A DNA stretch of 64,000 nt from Citrus sinensis. Its lineage: Eukaryota; Streptophyta; Magnoliopsida; Sapindales; Rutaceae. How positions within the stretch are numbered: the stretch's first letter is position 1; each line of letters starts with the position of its first letter. Made by a program: the position numbers and the translations under genes. Location of the stretch: the NCBI RefSeq assembly GCF_022201045.2, contig NC_068561.1:18726501-18790500 (forward strand), in the 5' to 3' direction. Positions 1 through 13,221 of this stretch are shown here, one piece after another. Under the pieces are notes generated by a model. That model was not told the DNA's origin. It saw only the letters and a list, made by a program, of their open reading frames with translations, and did not search any database.

Positions 1-1293
1 CCAATTGGGTAATTTTTTTATTTTGGTTGAAGACATAACTGCCCTTGTTTCCAATTGATTTCAGACTTGCCTTCATGGCTTACAATAACTGTATAAACAG
101 AACATGCGAACAATGTTCTGTACAATTCACATTGAGCTACAACCATAACAGTTAGTATTTCTATCAAGCACTTTATGCGTCACTTCTGAATAAATATAAC
201 ATTCGGTCTATTATTTATCACTTTCGAATAAATATGGACGCATCCAAAAATTTATCTAAGATTAAATGACAAATTTTAAATTTATCGTGAAATTTTTTTA
301 TCTCAAATTAATGAATTATTTTTATCTTATTAATAGTAAATGAGGCTCTAAAAGAAAATTGAAGATTTTCTATGGGTAGACTAAAGTTTCCCATGACATC
401 TTTAAGATATAAAATATAAGCGGTTATAATTATGTTAGAGCAGATTTATGGTAGAATATGAATCTTAATCACACGTAAAGTGATAAATAGTAAAAATTTT
501 CATTATAATTTTAATCGTGTAGTTATGAATAAGTGATTTATCTTAGAGCAACTCCAACATAATCAAATCCAAACCCAATATAAGCAATAGTTACCTCGCG
601 GGGTTATTTGAGTCCCTCTGACAAGAGTTTGAAGCTCATATGTAAATTCTCTTCGCTTAACAAATATCTTTGTAAGATACAATAATAATTTTTAAGCTCG
701 CCCCTTAAGAAAATAACGAATTTAAATTTTCAGGGCAATATTTTTTGGCTTTGATTCTTTGGCACTCCTTATATTTTTGTCGCACCAGATAAAAGTCTGA
801 AAAATTAAGATGTATTGTTCATGAGAAAAGAGAAATTTTACAGAAAAAAGGATACCCAATCCGTCGAATTATCAGACTTTCCATATAGCACAAAGAAAAT
901 TAATAAAAAGAAAAACTACCATTTCTAAATTATGATGATACATGGTCTCACAAAATATGATAATCCCGATCAGATGATACTCGGGACTTCTAGATGATCA
1001 AAACTTCTGCGGGGCCAATAAGTGCCCCTTAATTAAATGGTAATCGTAATTTTAGAAGTCCAATGCCTAAAACGTTTCTTCGAACTACTCTCGACTATAG
1101 GCATTTCTGCCAGCCCAGATAATTAAATCTCCAAAGCAAAAAAACTGCAGCCTTTGTAAATTCGGCTCATTTCCGTATTCTTCAGTTTTTATCTTTGCTA
1201 GAATGCATTGTGCATTTCTACCGGCCTACTTGCATTTTTGAACTATAAAGGAGGATAATCAGTGGTGAATCCAAGCACAATGTATCGATTTGA
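1..1293. other. Intergenic / 3' flank of the HSP70-17 gene
   Basis: AT-rich non-coding sequence downstream of the chaperone gene, with no credible coding exon on either strand. The part next to 1294 should hold the 3' UTR of that minus-strand gene. The stretch around 430-560 resembles one near 30440-30600 (see the repeat entries). Confidence 0.6.
430..560. repeat. Dispersed non-coding repeat, copy A
   Basis: This stretch and one near 30440-30600 share the same order of short blocks: an 'acac...aagt(a)a' block, 'gtaataaataata'-like and 'cattataat' blocks, then 'tagttatga' and 'cttagagc'. This indicates two diverged copies of one repeat family in the same orientation. No terminal repeats or coding capacity were seen, so the class is not assigned. 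Confidence 0.45.
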
Positions 1294-4200
1294 TCATAAC
1301 TCATCGTGGACCTCAGGCTGTGGGTCAATCTTCTCCTTTGCTAAGCCATCAGATTCAGATGCTGGCTTGTCGTTTTCTGCATTATTTTTCTCAGATGTTG
1401 TGCTGGAGTCCTTTGTAACTGAGCCATCTGATTCATATGCTGGCTTGTCGTTTTCTGTGTTATTTTTCTCACAAGTTGTGCTGGAGTCCATTGCATCCTC
1501 TGCACTGCTCTCTGTTTCATTCTTTTTGGGCTTCCTCTCAGGTTTAGGCTTTGGCTTGGGAATTCTATTAATACTGTTAATCTGGGAAAAAAAGAGAGGG
1601 GAGGGAAAGAAAAAAAAAAAAAAAAGCTTATTACGACGTACATGACATGTAACCCACATTCAGTAGTTGATCAAGAAAGAGCTTTTCAATAATACCTTGT
1701 CTTGCAGTTTCAATATTTTCTCATATACTTCTTCAGAGGTGAACGCTGGTTTGCTGAACCCAGAAGTCCTGAAATATTGTCCCAAAAAGAATTAAAAAAA
1801 TAAAAGAAACACAACACAAGTATATAATGAATATTGTCATAGGATTAGAAAGCACCTTTTTCATCTTTGATCCTATTATTTTTCTATTTGAGTTGATAGA
1901 AACCCCAATTTCCTTAACAGCGTGTACAAATTTTTGGAAAGAAACATCCTATTTGATCTCCAAGAAATATTCCAGAATTTTTTCTTTAGTTTTAAGATAT
2001 AAAAAATTCAATATTCTTCAGAACAGAAGAGTAGGACTTGTGCCTATACCATGTGTTTAGCGAAGTTCCTATCTAACTACATATTTAAACACATAAATAT
2101 ATCCTCAGGGATAAACATGCATGCATCCAACACCAAATATATACGTATTAGAAAGAAGAAAACCGTATTAGGAAAGATGACTGACTAAGCTACACTAATG
2201 CTGGAAAAAGAGAATTCCAAGTTTAGTAATAAATGAAGGCAAAACTTCCACAACTCACTTCTTTTGAACATTCTCCTTCTCATCCAACCAACTCTTGAAC
2301 GTTTCAGAATCTTTCAAAACCTGGAAAACAAAGCATGTAAATTTCATGATAAATATGCAATACAAAAGGAGCTGAGTCAGATTAAATAAGAAAAAGGACC
2401 TCATCGGTTCGATCTTTAGGAAGCCAAGGCTTGTTCGTCTCCCAATCATTAACAATCTGCAACACTCATGAATGAAAAGTTAGTACACCAACACATCTTA
2501 TGCTAAAGCGAACAAAAACCGAGACAACTACATTACAATAGAAACTTTAAAGCTCTTCAAGGTTTTGGCTTATTGAAGCCTTTTAATAAAAACTGTTTAC
2601 ACATAGAACCAACTTATATGCAGCCCAATAGAACCATGTGCAGACATAAAGCAAAATATACGCAACCAAAAGCGACCACATCCCTGAGCATTACTAAAAT
2701 AGTAATAGTTAACGAAACATTTATAGCGATCAAAATTTAAATTTTAAGGCAACCAAATATTTCCTTAATTTTGATAAGTAAAAATCCCCAAAATTTCTTA
2801 GGGTAACCATAGAAATTTATCCCAGGCCACACACAACAATTTTTGGGGAACATGATGCGCAAAGGCCTTTGCGAGCATTAAAAAAGGTATATGGTTCTAG
2901 CCAAGCAGGAAGAACTTTTGCCCATTAAGCTTGGTATAGTTAAATCATATGAAGTACCTGTTGGAGTTGACCGAGATATTTTTGAGCATGTTCAACAGAT
3001 GCCGGCCTTGCAGTAAGCTCTTTAAATCTACACCAAAAAATTTATCAGTTTGTTATTTTCTTAACTAACCATAGTATCTTTTGAAAATTTAACAGGCTCA
3101 AAAATGAATTATACTTCATCAAAAATCAGCAAATTATTAGCCTCAAATACAACTGAAAGTGGGACATACCGGAAAAATACTGGGTCACCTATAGCTTTTA
3201 ATACATCTAGGCGTTCCTGAAACTCCTTAGCAGTAGCATCTTCACCATCAGTGTACAGCCATTCCTGGGCCTGAATCAACAAATGATGTGCATATCACAA
3301 ACAAACTTAAATGAAGCTAAAAGACAGGTTTTTAAGTTCTTAAATAGCATAGAAAAGAAGCTAACCTCATCAAGCTTTTCGACAAACGATTGGCGCTCTT
3401 CACTGGTAGAAACTTTTTCATAATCCTCAGAAGTTTCAAACTGGTATCATAGACAAATTCCATAGACAAGATAATTAAAATGAAAAAAAGAAAAAGAAAA
3501 AGGAAGGCAAGGGCCAAAAACTTTTTCAATGTTTGAACCATTTCACGCATATATTTCAGATGGATCTTGATACTGAATATAAAACCGGAAAAAAAAAATG
3601 ACACCTTCACTGGAAGCTGAAGAGAAAAGACCAGTAACAAACAAGACCAGCATTCTATAGTAGAATTACTCAGCACAGAATTCAAACCTTCTCTTTAGTA
3701 GCATATATGTACCCTTCCAGATTGTTTTTCAGTTCTGCAGTCCTCCTTCGGTCTGCGTCCTTCTTGTCCAATTCTTCTAATTTAGCTTCAGCATCAACCA
3801 GGGCTTCTTTTGAAAGGGACGCACCAGGTCCCACAGTCTTCTCAACTATCTATCACCAATCAATAATCGGATAACCATTAGACATGAATGGTATACAAGG
3901 TTAAGCAGGCGATGCCATTTGAAGTGTAAAGTAAGAGAAAATTTAAATTAGCCAGCTAGTTTGCACCTTCAGTGGTACCCGGAATGTCCGTTTTTTCAGC
4001 CTTTTCTCTGTAAGAAGTTCAGTTTTACTTGGTTCTTCAGCACTAGAATTAGATGCACTCAGTTCTTCAGCAGTAGAGTTGGATGCACTGCTAGTCCCAC
4101 TCTCAGACTGCAAGTTTTCATTGGCTTCTACAGTCATGTTTTGAGCAGCAGTTTCAGCTGATATGTTGGGGGAAGAAGAAGCTACATTCTCCACAGTCAA

Positions 4201-7200
4201 ATTCTTTTTAGGAACCTCCACCCATTCTGTTATTTCAATAACAGCATCTGCTCGATCCAAAGAAAGAACTCCACTCCTACTGAGAGAGAAATGCAGATTT
4301 GCCTTGATGGGGGATGACAAGTTTCGTGATGAATACCTAAATAGTAAAAGAAACAGATAAAAAATCTGCAGTGAACTTTAAGTGAATATTTATTATTGAT
4401 AAAAGGAAAATTGACACCATTATAGATAACCAAAAGAATGCGAGGAAAAGGGGAAAAAAACAAGGATTCTACACAGAATTGAGGAAATTGATATCCTTAC
4501 TTTTCACTAGCTTCTGCCAGGCCGGATACTGCATACTTAGCAAACACTGGGGAGGTAGCACCAGGGGGTAAAAGATCTTCACTTTCATATGCAAGCGAAA
4601 CCTCAAAATCCTTTGCATGAATAATGGATCTGAACATCTGTCAAATAATCAAATACAAAAAAAAAAAAAAAAAAAAATTATTAGAACTAATTAAGTGTTC
4701 AAATTATTTTCCCAACTTCAACACCACTAACAGCATGGTACCATATGTCGCATTGGTTACCTTACTGGGGAGTTTTTTCATCCTTGGAGCAAGTAACTGC
4801 CTTGTAGATTCATCTTTCTGAAGTTCAGGTCCATCTAGTTCAACCACAAAACCATAAGAGGAGCCATCAACCATTCCTAATTTACGATTCAATTTGATTC
4901 CATCACTTAAATTTGCTGCAAGCAGTGATGCACCAAGAACTATAGCTTCATCCGCATCAAGATGCCTATCTAGCTCTGTCCTTCCAAGATATTCCTGGAG
5001 CTTAGCCTGTCAAAAGGAACAAGAGCTCAGATTTAAGAAATTAGCAACCTAACATTATTTTCCAGTGTCATATAATTCATACCAAATATTCAGAAATTGC
5101 AATAAAAAATGAGCTCAAACATATTACAAGATAACATTGCAAAGATTGCTTAACCATGCAGTTATCAAACATATTATAACTAATGATGAAAAATGAAAAA
5201 TTACAGATGGTATCAAATGAGATTGTCATTGTGCTGAATATTCAAAATAAAAGGTCTTTTGAGAACAACAATCTTTGTGTATAAAGAGTAACAAAACAAA
5301 ACTATTAACACTAAATTACATCATCGCAGAGCAAATATATGAAGTTATATCTTATTCGAGGCTAAGTGATTAAATATTAAGACTAAAACAAGTAAACATA
5401 TATTATATTCTTCTCTTGAATCGAGCTGAAGTCTTCTATCATTGAATTGGACATAATATGTTACAGGCCTCATGATATTCGCACTTCAATAATTTAATAC
5501 TCGGGTTAACTGTCAAAACAAAGAGAATAGTGCAAACCTGCAACTTTGGCACTCTAGTGCCTCCTCCAATTAACTCCACTGCATATATCTCGTCCATTTT
5601 CAACCCCGAATAGTTAAGTACCTCTCTCAAAGGTACAAGAGATCTTTCCCACAGATCTTCGCAGAGCTCTTCGAACTTTTGGCGGGTAATGCTGCTCCTG
5701 AAAGATAAAACAAACCCCATACATGTATGTAAGTGTATTTGAGTGTATTATCTGCATGCAGCACAGCAAATTTTGCACCAAAATCCATAAATAACATTTA
5801 TATCTACCAGCAGCATGAACCAAAAGAAAACGAAAAACAAGCCAATATAGTTTGATTAGTACATTTATATATACATATACATATAATAGTTTACCAAATG
5901 AAAATCCCGCTAGTAAATTTGAAGAAAGAAAAAATGGAAAAAGGAATCTCATGTAAGAATTGGAATCCAAAATGAAAGGCTCAGTCGGTCAGGGGTCATT
6001 CTATTGACTGTACTGTTTGACAGAAGGTGTCTTGGTCATTCTATTGACCCTATTGTTCGACAGAAGGTGTTTTATAGCACTATATCAAAGAACAAAGCAC
6101 TTGTAAGAGAAGATGCATCCCTCACATGACAAACTATTTTTGTCATGTTCTACCGTTCCTCACCCATTGAAAGAACACATAAATTTTGATAATAAACTTG
6201 AAACGTACAGCAAAGTGTAAAACTATGCTTGAATTCCACCTACCTGAAGTCTATATCAACATAGAGGGATTCAACTGATATTGGTGCCATTGTGTTCGCA
6301 CTAAGAATTTCTTTTGTACGTTTAACCTGCTTCTTCAGTTTAGCCATGGCCTTGGGAGACTTCCTCACATCAACCCCATTACCAACTTGTTTATTGAACT
6401 CATCAGCAAAGTATTCCACCAATCGTAATTCCATGTTCTGACCGCCAAGTTCTGCATCCCATCTAACATCCTTAACCTGCAAAATTGTCAAATATCAACT
6501 AGCATTAAGAACTAATTAGATATGCAGGAACATAACAAGTGGCACAGAAATATTGTATATAGAGCACCGATGGAGTGGGAAAAAGATAATGCTATGGGAA
6601 TAATGAGCAGTCAAACTCATTTTCACATAATACCATGTACAATGAAGGTTGACAGAGAAATAAAAACAGCAACATGTATGATAAAGCCAAAACAATACCA
6701 AGAGTATATGCACACCTATATCACAAAACAATTTATATCAAGTGTAGAAAACGAATAAGGTAACTAAAACGGAACATTTTACATTCATTTCAAGGAAGCT
6801 ACACAAAACAAGCAGGGAAATTCGAAAGCAAAGTCTATAAATTGAATATCTTAGAAATGATATCCTTTTACTGGTAATAAATCCAAGGACTAGTAACTAA
6901 GTCATTTACCCATAAGAAGAATGCATTTCAAAGCTACCATCACAGTCATAACTCTTAGTGATTCTGTGAAATATTAAGCTAATGGTTCATTATTCCAACA
7001 TGTCATTGGGAGCAAACCAAAATTATCCAATGGACCTTCCCCATCGAACAAATCAAATCCTGAACTGAATCAAGCTTCATCCGCAGCAGAAACATTAAAA
7101 ATAGCATTATTACTCAAAATTAACACATCAGCATAAATAACTTCATAAATTATGGAATTTAAACAACTCACCTGAAACTGATTCACAGACACAGTCTTGC

Positions 7201-7930
7201 CATACACCTTAGCATTATAAGCAGAGAAATAAACAAGTGCGGCATAAGTAGTAGTTGCACCCATATCATAAAACACAACATGCCTAGACTCATTCGAAAA
7301 ATCTTTATCAATCCCATACTGCAAAGCAGCGCCAGAATGCTCATTAACTAACGAAAGCACATTCATCCCGGCCAATTCCGCCGCCTGCATTAATCCCTTC
7401 CTCTCGGCCTGCCCAAAATAAGGTGGCACACTAATAACAAAATCCTTCACGGCCAGTTTAGCATGAGTGTCCACCAAATTCACCGCATAACTCAACACCA
7501 TGGCTAGCAGCTCCTCAACAGAGAAATTATTATTCTCGTCAATCTTAAAACTCACGGCACCTCTAGAATCTTCGACAACGTTAAAAGGCAGGTATAGCGA
7601 GTCAATCAAATGCTTGACTTGCTTGAACGGTTTGCCAATCATGTCACGGAGCTGAGAATAGACTCGGTGAGGATACCGAGCAATGATTCCGGAAGCTTCT
7701 TCGCCTAAAAGACGAGTGCTTTCGTGGAATGCGACTAAAGCTGGTGATTTACGCTTCGACATCTCGTTGATCGCTATTGAAATCGGACTTTGACCTGGCT
7801 TTAGGTTTACGACTGCTACTTTTAGCCATTCTGAGCCTAGATCTACGCTCGAAACCGCTGATTGCGAATGACTTACGAGCAATGAAGCAACTGATAAGAA
7901 TGTAAGTAATTTCAATAGCATTCTCTTCAT
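1294..7930 (-). CDS. HSP70-17: ER-lumenal heat shock 70 kDa protein 17 (GRP170/HYOU1 type)
   Basis: Complete 14-exon gene, about 930 aa. Exons (minus): 7930-7172, 6476-6244, 5697-5538, 5006-4761, 4637-4501, 4336-3967, 3849-3688, 3440-3366, 3270-3170, 3027-2958, 2456-2400, 2320-2259, 1768-1696, 1581-1294. All junctions are GT-AG and in phase. A hydrophobic signal peptide (about residues 1-24) precedes the ATPase domain, which opens with VDLGSEWLKVAVV and contains VSVPPYFGQAERKG-type and ELIGGGTRVPKLQ motifs. The C-terminal half is the extended, Ser/Asn/Glu-rich GRP170 arm. The protein ends in HDEL, an ER-retrieval signal. The family acts in ER protein folding and as a nucleotide-exchange factor for BiP. 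Arabidopsis HSP70-17 (At4g16660) has the same architecture. The last exon holds a 78-bp in-frame tandem repeat. A 5' UTR intron (8101-7933) is likely. Confidence 0.93.
1333..1488 (-). repeat. 78-bp in-frame tandem repeat in the last HSP70-17 exon
   Basis: Two adjacent 78-bp units (1411-1488 and 1333-1410, minus strand) each encode 26 residues beginning DSSTT and containing EKNN.ENDKPA.ESDG. They are residues about 867-892 and 893-918, just before the terminal HDEL. The region is acidic and probably disordered. The duplication keeps the reading frame. Confidence 0.85.
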
Positions 7931-7932
7931 TT

Positions 7933-8345
7933 CTGCAAATCACGTAATCAAACAAAGACTATTACTAACAAATTTAAATTGATTTGTTTTGCTTTTACTA
8001 GCTCAAATTTTTCTCGAGAAACAACAGACAATGATTTGATGAAGGAAAATGTAAGAGATTATGGAAATATAAAGTAAACGAAAAAGAAAGAGAAAGGGTA
8101 CCAGTTGTTAGTAAATCGCATTCTCTGGAAGGGGAGTGAATTTAATTTCTTTTTTTTTTTTTTTTTGATTTTCTGAATTTTGCTGTTTGGTTGACAAGAA
8201 ACGTGAGGGAAAATTGAACTTGGTATGGGAGTTTTTAATGGTGATTCGGTCAGGAACGTGAGTGAGGGTTTAACGTGGAAAAAAAATGAGAGATGATGAC
8301 GAATGATATTGTGCCATATGGCAAATGGTACACGTGGTGAGATCT
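7933..8345 (-). promoter_or_regulatory. 5' UTR, leader intron and proximal promoter of HSP70-17
   Basis: On the minus strand a good donor (ACTG|GTACCC at 8102/8101) and an acceptor (TTTGCAG at 7939-7933), two bases upstream of the ATG, suggest a leader intron of about 169 bp. A CACGTG box lies at 8331-8336, and a TCCACGT element lies nearer the gene (about 8274-8280). ACGT-core sites of this kind are bound by bZIP factors, which drive ER-stress induction of ER chaperones. A functional link here is inference. Confidence 0.45.
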
Positions 8346-8349
8346 GAGT

Positions 8350-9904
8350 TGCCTTGTTGTGTTGTGCTAACGATTATCATAGATCCTGGTGGAAAGTTCA
8401 AGTCAAATCCACTTTGATTTAGTTGTAATTTTTTATGAACTAAGAGAAAAATATTTCCCAAAAAAAAAAAAAAGCAGAGAAAATTTATAAATATTTTGAA
8501 AAAGTTGTATAAAATGTTTTTTTCCCCTAATTTTCTAATTTGTTTTTTTGGTCGTAACACGTCACCCGCGATGGAATCGGTTCGGGTATTAAACTATTGA
8601 CATTCTCTTCTCTTGTGAAAACTTTATATAATGCAAGTGTTTTTTTTTCTTTTTTTGATGAGTATATAATACAAGTGTTTGATTCCAACAAAAATAAGTT
8701 ATTAAAGTAAAAATCCCAGCCCATAAAATTAAATAGAAACTCAACACAAAAAATATGAGACTAAAAGTACGACTGGGCAAAAAAATTGTATTCTAGAAAA
8801 AATCAAACCGAATCGTTCCGTTCAGACCGATTTTAATTTTAAAAAATAACCGAAATATATGATTTGTAAAAAAAAATTGAAATACAAGCTCGATTTTCGG
8901 TTCACTCAATTGAACTAAAAAACCGGATTATTTTTGAGATTTTATTTAAATCGATACGCGTTAAATTTTAATTGGTTGCGTAAGATAACCAAAATAAGCA
9001 TGCACGCACACAATTACGGATATATATATGTGTGTGTGTGTTTGTGTGTGTGTGTTACAATTTCTGCACCCAAAACAAACCCTAAGGGCTAAAATCAAAA
9101 TCGAAATCAAATCACCCACCTAAGAACAGCTTGTGCTCACCATGCAACACCTTCTTCCACCGTGCAACAACCCTTAAGTTGTAATTGTTGTTATTTTTAT
9201 TTGTCTTTACAACATTATATTTATGTAGATGGAGTATTGGAGTTTGGTTATGTATTTTGAAATCTTAATATTTCATATTTTGTAAGTACCTTATTAGTAG
9301 TTAGTAAGATATTAGTGATAAAATGTATTTTGAATACTTTGTATTTATTGTTAATATTTGAAATGAAATTACAATAAACTAATTGTTGAAAAAAAATATT
9401 ACATTCATGAGGCCTAATGGGCTAAAAATTTAGAAATTTAAAATGGGCTCAATAGAACCAAAACAAAAAAAAAATCGAACCGATATGAAAAGATCCGTTT
9501 ATGTTCGGTTTTTATTGAGTTCAATTATTATTCAGTTCTTTTTATAAAATAACTAATTTAAATCGATTCTGGTTAATTTCGATCCGAACCGAACAGTGCC
9601 CACCCCTAAACTAAAAGGGAGGCGTTCGATCAATCCATCTACAGCATTGTTAAAATTATTATTTCTAAAAAATTCAACAAAAATATATCATTAGCTAACT
9701 AATAAATTGTTAGGTGAGGCTTATTCATAAAAATTTTAATACACATATTTTTAGTACCCAAATAGAAGAAATTAATAAGAAAACCCACAACAGAGATAAT
9801 GCATTGGTTGGTCGATAAAAACCTAAATTTGGTACCCAAAAAAGGGACCAAATACTAGATTAATTTTATTATGTTGAACAAATCCGAGATGAGCAGAAAG
9901 CAAG
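8350..9904. other. Intergenic region with an unclassified non-coding repeat
   Basis: No coding exon found. Between about 8770 and 9610 there are several ACCGAA/TTCGGTT-rich blocks. The stretch begins near a TGGGCA motif and ends in CAGTGCCCACCCCT, which gives weak inverted similarity at the two ends. Such blocks are common in small non-autonomous plant DNA transposons, but I could not define a target-site duplication. An alternating TA/TG microsatellite lies at about 9021-9055. Confidence 0.35.
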
Positions 9905-10284
9905 TCATCCTAATATTAGTACATTGCAGCAACAATTGTCCATGTCGATGCATGCACCGTTTATACTTTCATTATATTTTTGAACACAGCTCTGAACACA
10001 GGCCAGCTTTGAGCAATTAATGATGTGGATCAAAGGCTTCCCACAAGGATGATCGTTTCCCAGCACCGTACCTATTTTCCTCAAAAACAAACACAAAAAA
10101 AAAAAATAATAATTAAAAGACATTAGAAAAGTCCACAGATCTATCAAATATAATGACTTCAGAAGAAAAACGAAATGAAAAGAGAAATTATTTTTGGTAT
10201 AAGTAGAAGGGCTGTATTACCTGTAGCGGACGTGAAGACTAAGAAACACAGTACTAGGAGAGGAAAATAATTTGAAGGCTTCAT
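9905..10284 (-). CDS. Small secreted cysteine-rich (defensin-like) peptide, copy 1
   Basis: Two-exon gene. Exon 1 (10284-10221) encodes a signal peptide (MKPSNYFPLLVLCFLVFTSAT) and ends in phase 1. Exon 2 (10071-9905) encodes the mature part. The total is 76 aa. The mature peptide has eight Cys: one after HP, then INC, an AC...SC pair in CxxxC spacing, GAC, and a terminal CCC triplet. CxxxC followed by CxC recalls the cysteine-stabilised alpha-beta motif of plant defensin-like peptides, but the CCC cluster is atypical, so the fold is inferred. A TATA-like CTTATAAATA lies on the minus strand at 10330-10321. A paralogue with the same intron position and phase lies at 17663-18094. Function is unknown; defence or signalling in the apoplast is possible. 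Confidence 0.75.
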
Positions 10285-10320
10285 CTTTAAGGATAAATTT
10301 CCTAGTACACTCTTTATTAT

Positions 10321-10330
10321 TATTTATAAG
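10321..10330 (-). promoter_or_regulatory. TATA box of cysteine-rich peptide gene 1
   Basis: CTTATAAATA on the minus strand, about 37-46 bases upstream of the ATG. The flanking bases (TTATAAGCAAA on the plus strand) are also found upstream of the paralogous gene at 18143-18152, so the promoter was duplicated with the gene. Confidence 0.5.
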
Positions 10331-13221
10331 CAAATCCTAGTAGCAAATCATATTTTGCTTGCAAAGTAAATTTATTACATTTGAGCTGTAGTTAGCCTAA
10401 TCGAGAAGGATCATGAATATATTTTCGATTTGAAATAATGACATTACTTTAAACGGCTTGCTAATATGATTTTTTTAACTATTTAGGGAATAAGATAAAA
10501 TGATGAAAATAAATGGATTTTTAGTAACAGTAAACCCATTAATGGATTTTTTTTTTTTTTAATCAAAACCCATTAATGGAGTTTACGGATAATTCCCGTC
10601 GCTTCTTCAAAATTTACACATCATTTTAGTGTCTGATTAAATACGCACAAAATATATCACCGACTCAACCAAATAAATTCAAATATTTTATATTATTTAA
10701 ATCATGTGCATAAAAATAGTTAAAAATTAACATAAATCGTAATTCATAAACTATCTATATAATGTTAAGACTCAAACTTACCCACATCGCATCATGAGAG
10801 AATGAAGGAAAATTCACTTTAAAAACCCTCTCATAAAATAATTGTGTAGACCATAAGTGTTTATTTTTAAAGAATTAATCAATATTCTAATTTTTATGGT
10901 TTCTTTCTTTAAATTATGTTTTTAAAAATTTTTATTCACTTCAATAATAATTATATAATAATATATAAATTTATATTGCATCACGATGTTGTGAAAGCAT
11001 GGTAGGTAAATTGGCTTAATTGAATAAATTAAAAACAATTTCTTAGGTTTAAATTATAATTAATATAATACAAATATAAGCATAATAAATTTGTTTATTC
11101 GATGAACATCCAAAATAGAGTGTTATGAAATAATTATAACAATATGATGTTCATCAAAACAACTCTTCATCTCCTATAACTCTCAATATCTCATAAGAAG
11201 TTATTACTAATGATGTATTCATTTACTTTATTTTTATTATTATGAGACTATGAAAGAGGGTTTATTTCCTTTTTAATATACACTTGAGATTGAATAAAAT
11301 TCCTCTTTAGACATTATGTCTCTTATTTCTTTTCTCTCTTTTTCTTGCTATATTATTGTACTCTTAATTGATAAATAATTTAACAAATCAATCAATTCAT
11401 TCCAGATTTTAATTCTCCAATCCAAAAAATAAGCCCACCATTTAAGTAACCTTATTCAATAATCCAAAAACAACACCGGCAACTCAATTTTTTGGTTTCT
11501 TCTTTTATATTTGAGTTAAGCACCTCCATATGACATTTATTTTGATATATTTCAAAAAGATGATACATGTTTTAAAAATATTTGATTAAGTGACAAACCA
11601 TTAACTTCTACCTTTAATTTTAACTAAAATAGCCAATCAATTACAAAATGACATTTCTACCATTATTAACTTATTTTTAATAATTAATTTATATACAATA
11701 TTAGATCTAATTGTAATTAGTAGGGTTTTTTTTATTAAATCAAATTATTTAAAAAAAAACTCATTGTAAATAATTTGTGAACATAAAAAAGAAGTAGATC
11801 TCCCATGGATTGTGAAGACTGAAGAGCAGTAATATATAGTGGGTTCGGTTAACTTTTAGTTTTAATATTAATTAAAAAAAGTCAGTATTTAGTTTTATCC
11901 ATTAATTTAATTACTTAATAAGTTAAGATTTTATGCATAATATTGTGTTAAATGAGGAAAAAGTGCTTATAATCAACTAAATCCTAAATATTGGAATAAC
12001 AACTTGTCAGGACAGATGCCCCGTTTCTTCTTTCAAAGCTTTAATAAGATCAATATTCTAGATAAACTCTGTCATTCAATGAGCTATTTATCATGAAAAT
12101 CTCCTTTATGAAGATAAAATATTTTAATTATTGACAGACAACTCAAAATCGAATTTTTTTTTTTTTAATCACAGTTCGCAAGCCTTTCTTTATTTTTCTT
12201 GAAGATAAATCAGTTGTTGAAATCACACACTATCATATTTAATTTTTTTTTCTTCGGACTAAACCTAAATTTTCGATAAGGTCAATGAATCCCAAAAAAT
12301 GAAGCTATCTTTTGCGTCAGTAATATGTTGACTTAATTTTTAAGGAATTTGGTTTATAACATGGTGAAACGTATTAAGACAAGGACACGAAGATTAACTC
12401 CTATAGAAATATAAGTATATATTATTGGTATTTTTGCTCAATTAATTTTTTAGCACATCAATTTCTTTTAGATTGATTGTTTGTAAGTAATTATACAATC
12501 ACAAATAGTATAAAAAAATACAATAAAATTATTTTTGTCTAAATAATGGTATACAAAGTGATATGACATATTATAATTGGTTAATCATAAACACATTGGA
12601 CCTATGTAATTTATTTTTATCTTTTTATATTTTTAATCATGCCAATGTGTATTATAAGTGTTTGTGCTTTATAATTATTTTTTTGACAAAGAATTTGTAA
12701 ACTTAAAAAGAAAGTGTATTATAACTCTTACTCCTATTATTTTGTCCAAAATTTTTAATTAAAATCTAAAAATAAATTATGAAATCGTGGGTTTTATAGA
12801 ATAATTATTTATACGTTTATTTGAATTTCTATTCAAAATAAAGAAATAAATTAATTTAAATTTAGCTTTTTTAGGTAATTTGAATTTAAAAAAAAAATCT
12901 AAATAACTCATTGAAAATAATCAAAAGAAAACCAAAATCGAACGACTCAACTGAACTTGGGTTGGTTAAAATTTGGACTGATTCCTGACTATCCATAGTC
13001 ATGTTTCAATGTGAGAATCAAATCAGGCAACTATCAATTAAAATCAGCTGAATGGAATCAGACATTTATTTGCAATTAAACCGGCAACGTGCATCAAAAA
13101 ATTAAGTATCACATGTGATAAAATGGATGCAGCCTCAAAATCTTTATCGTCCTCTGATGAGTTCATCGATGTTGCATAACCTTCGTATGCCTTATAATAT
13201 GATCATTCCTAGTGCAGAGCC
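10331..13221. other. AT-rich intergenic region
   Basis: Very AT-rich sequence with many homopolymer runs. I see no protein-coding exon, RNA gene or clear transposon ends in it. Confidence 0.5.

Noticed and set aside
1262-1645. 127-codon open frame on the plus strand
   Set aside because: Antisense to the last HSP70-17 exon; its repeats are the shadow of the 78-bp duplication.
8770-9610. Defined MITE with clear TIRs
   Set aside because: The ends show only weak inverted similarity and no target duplication, so it was left as an unclassified repeat.
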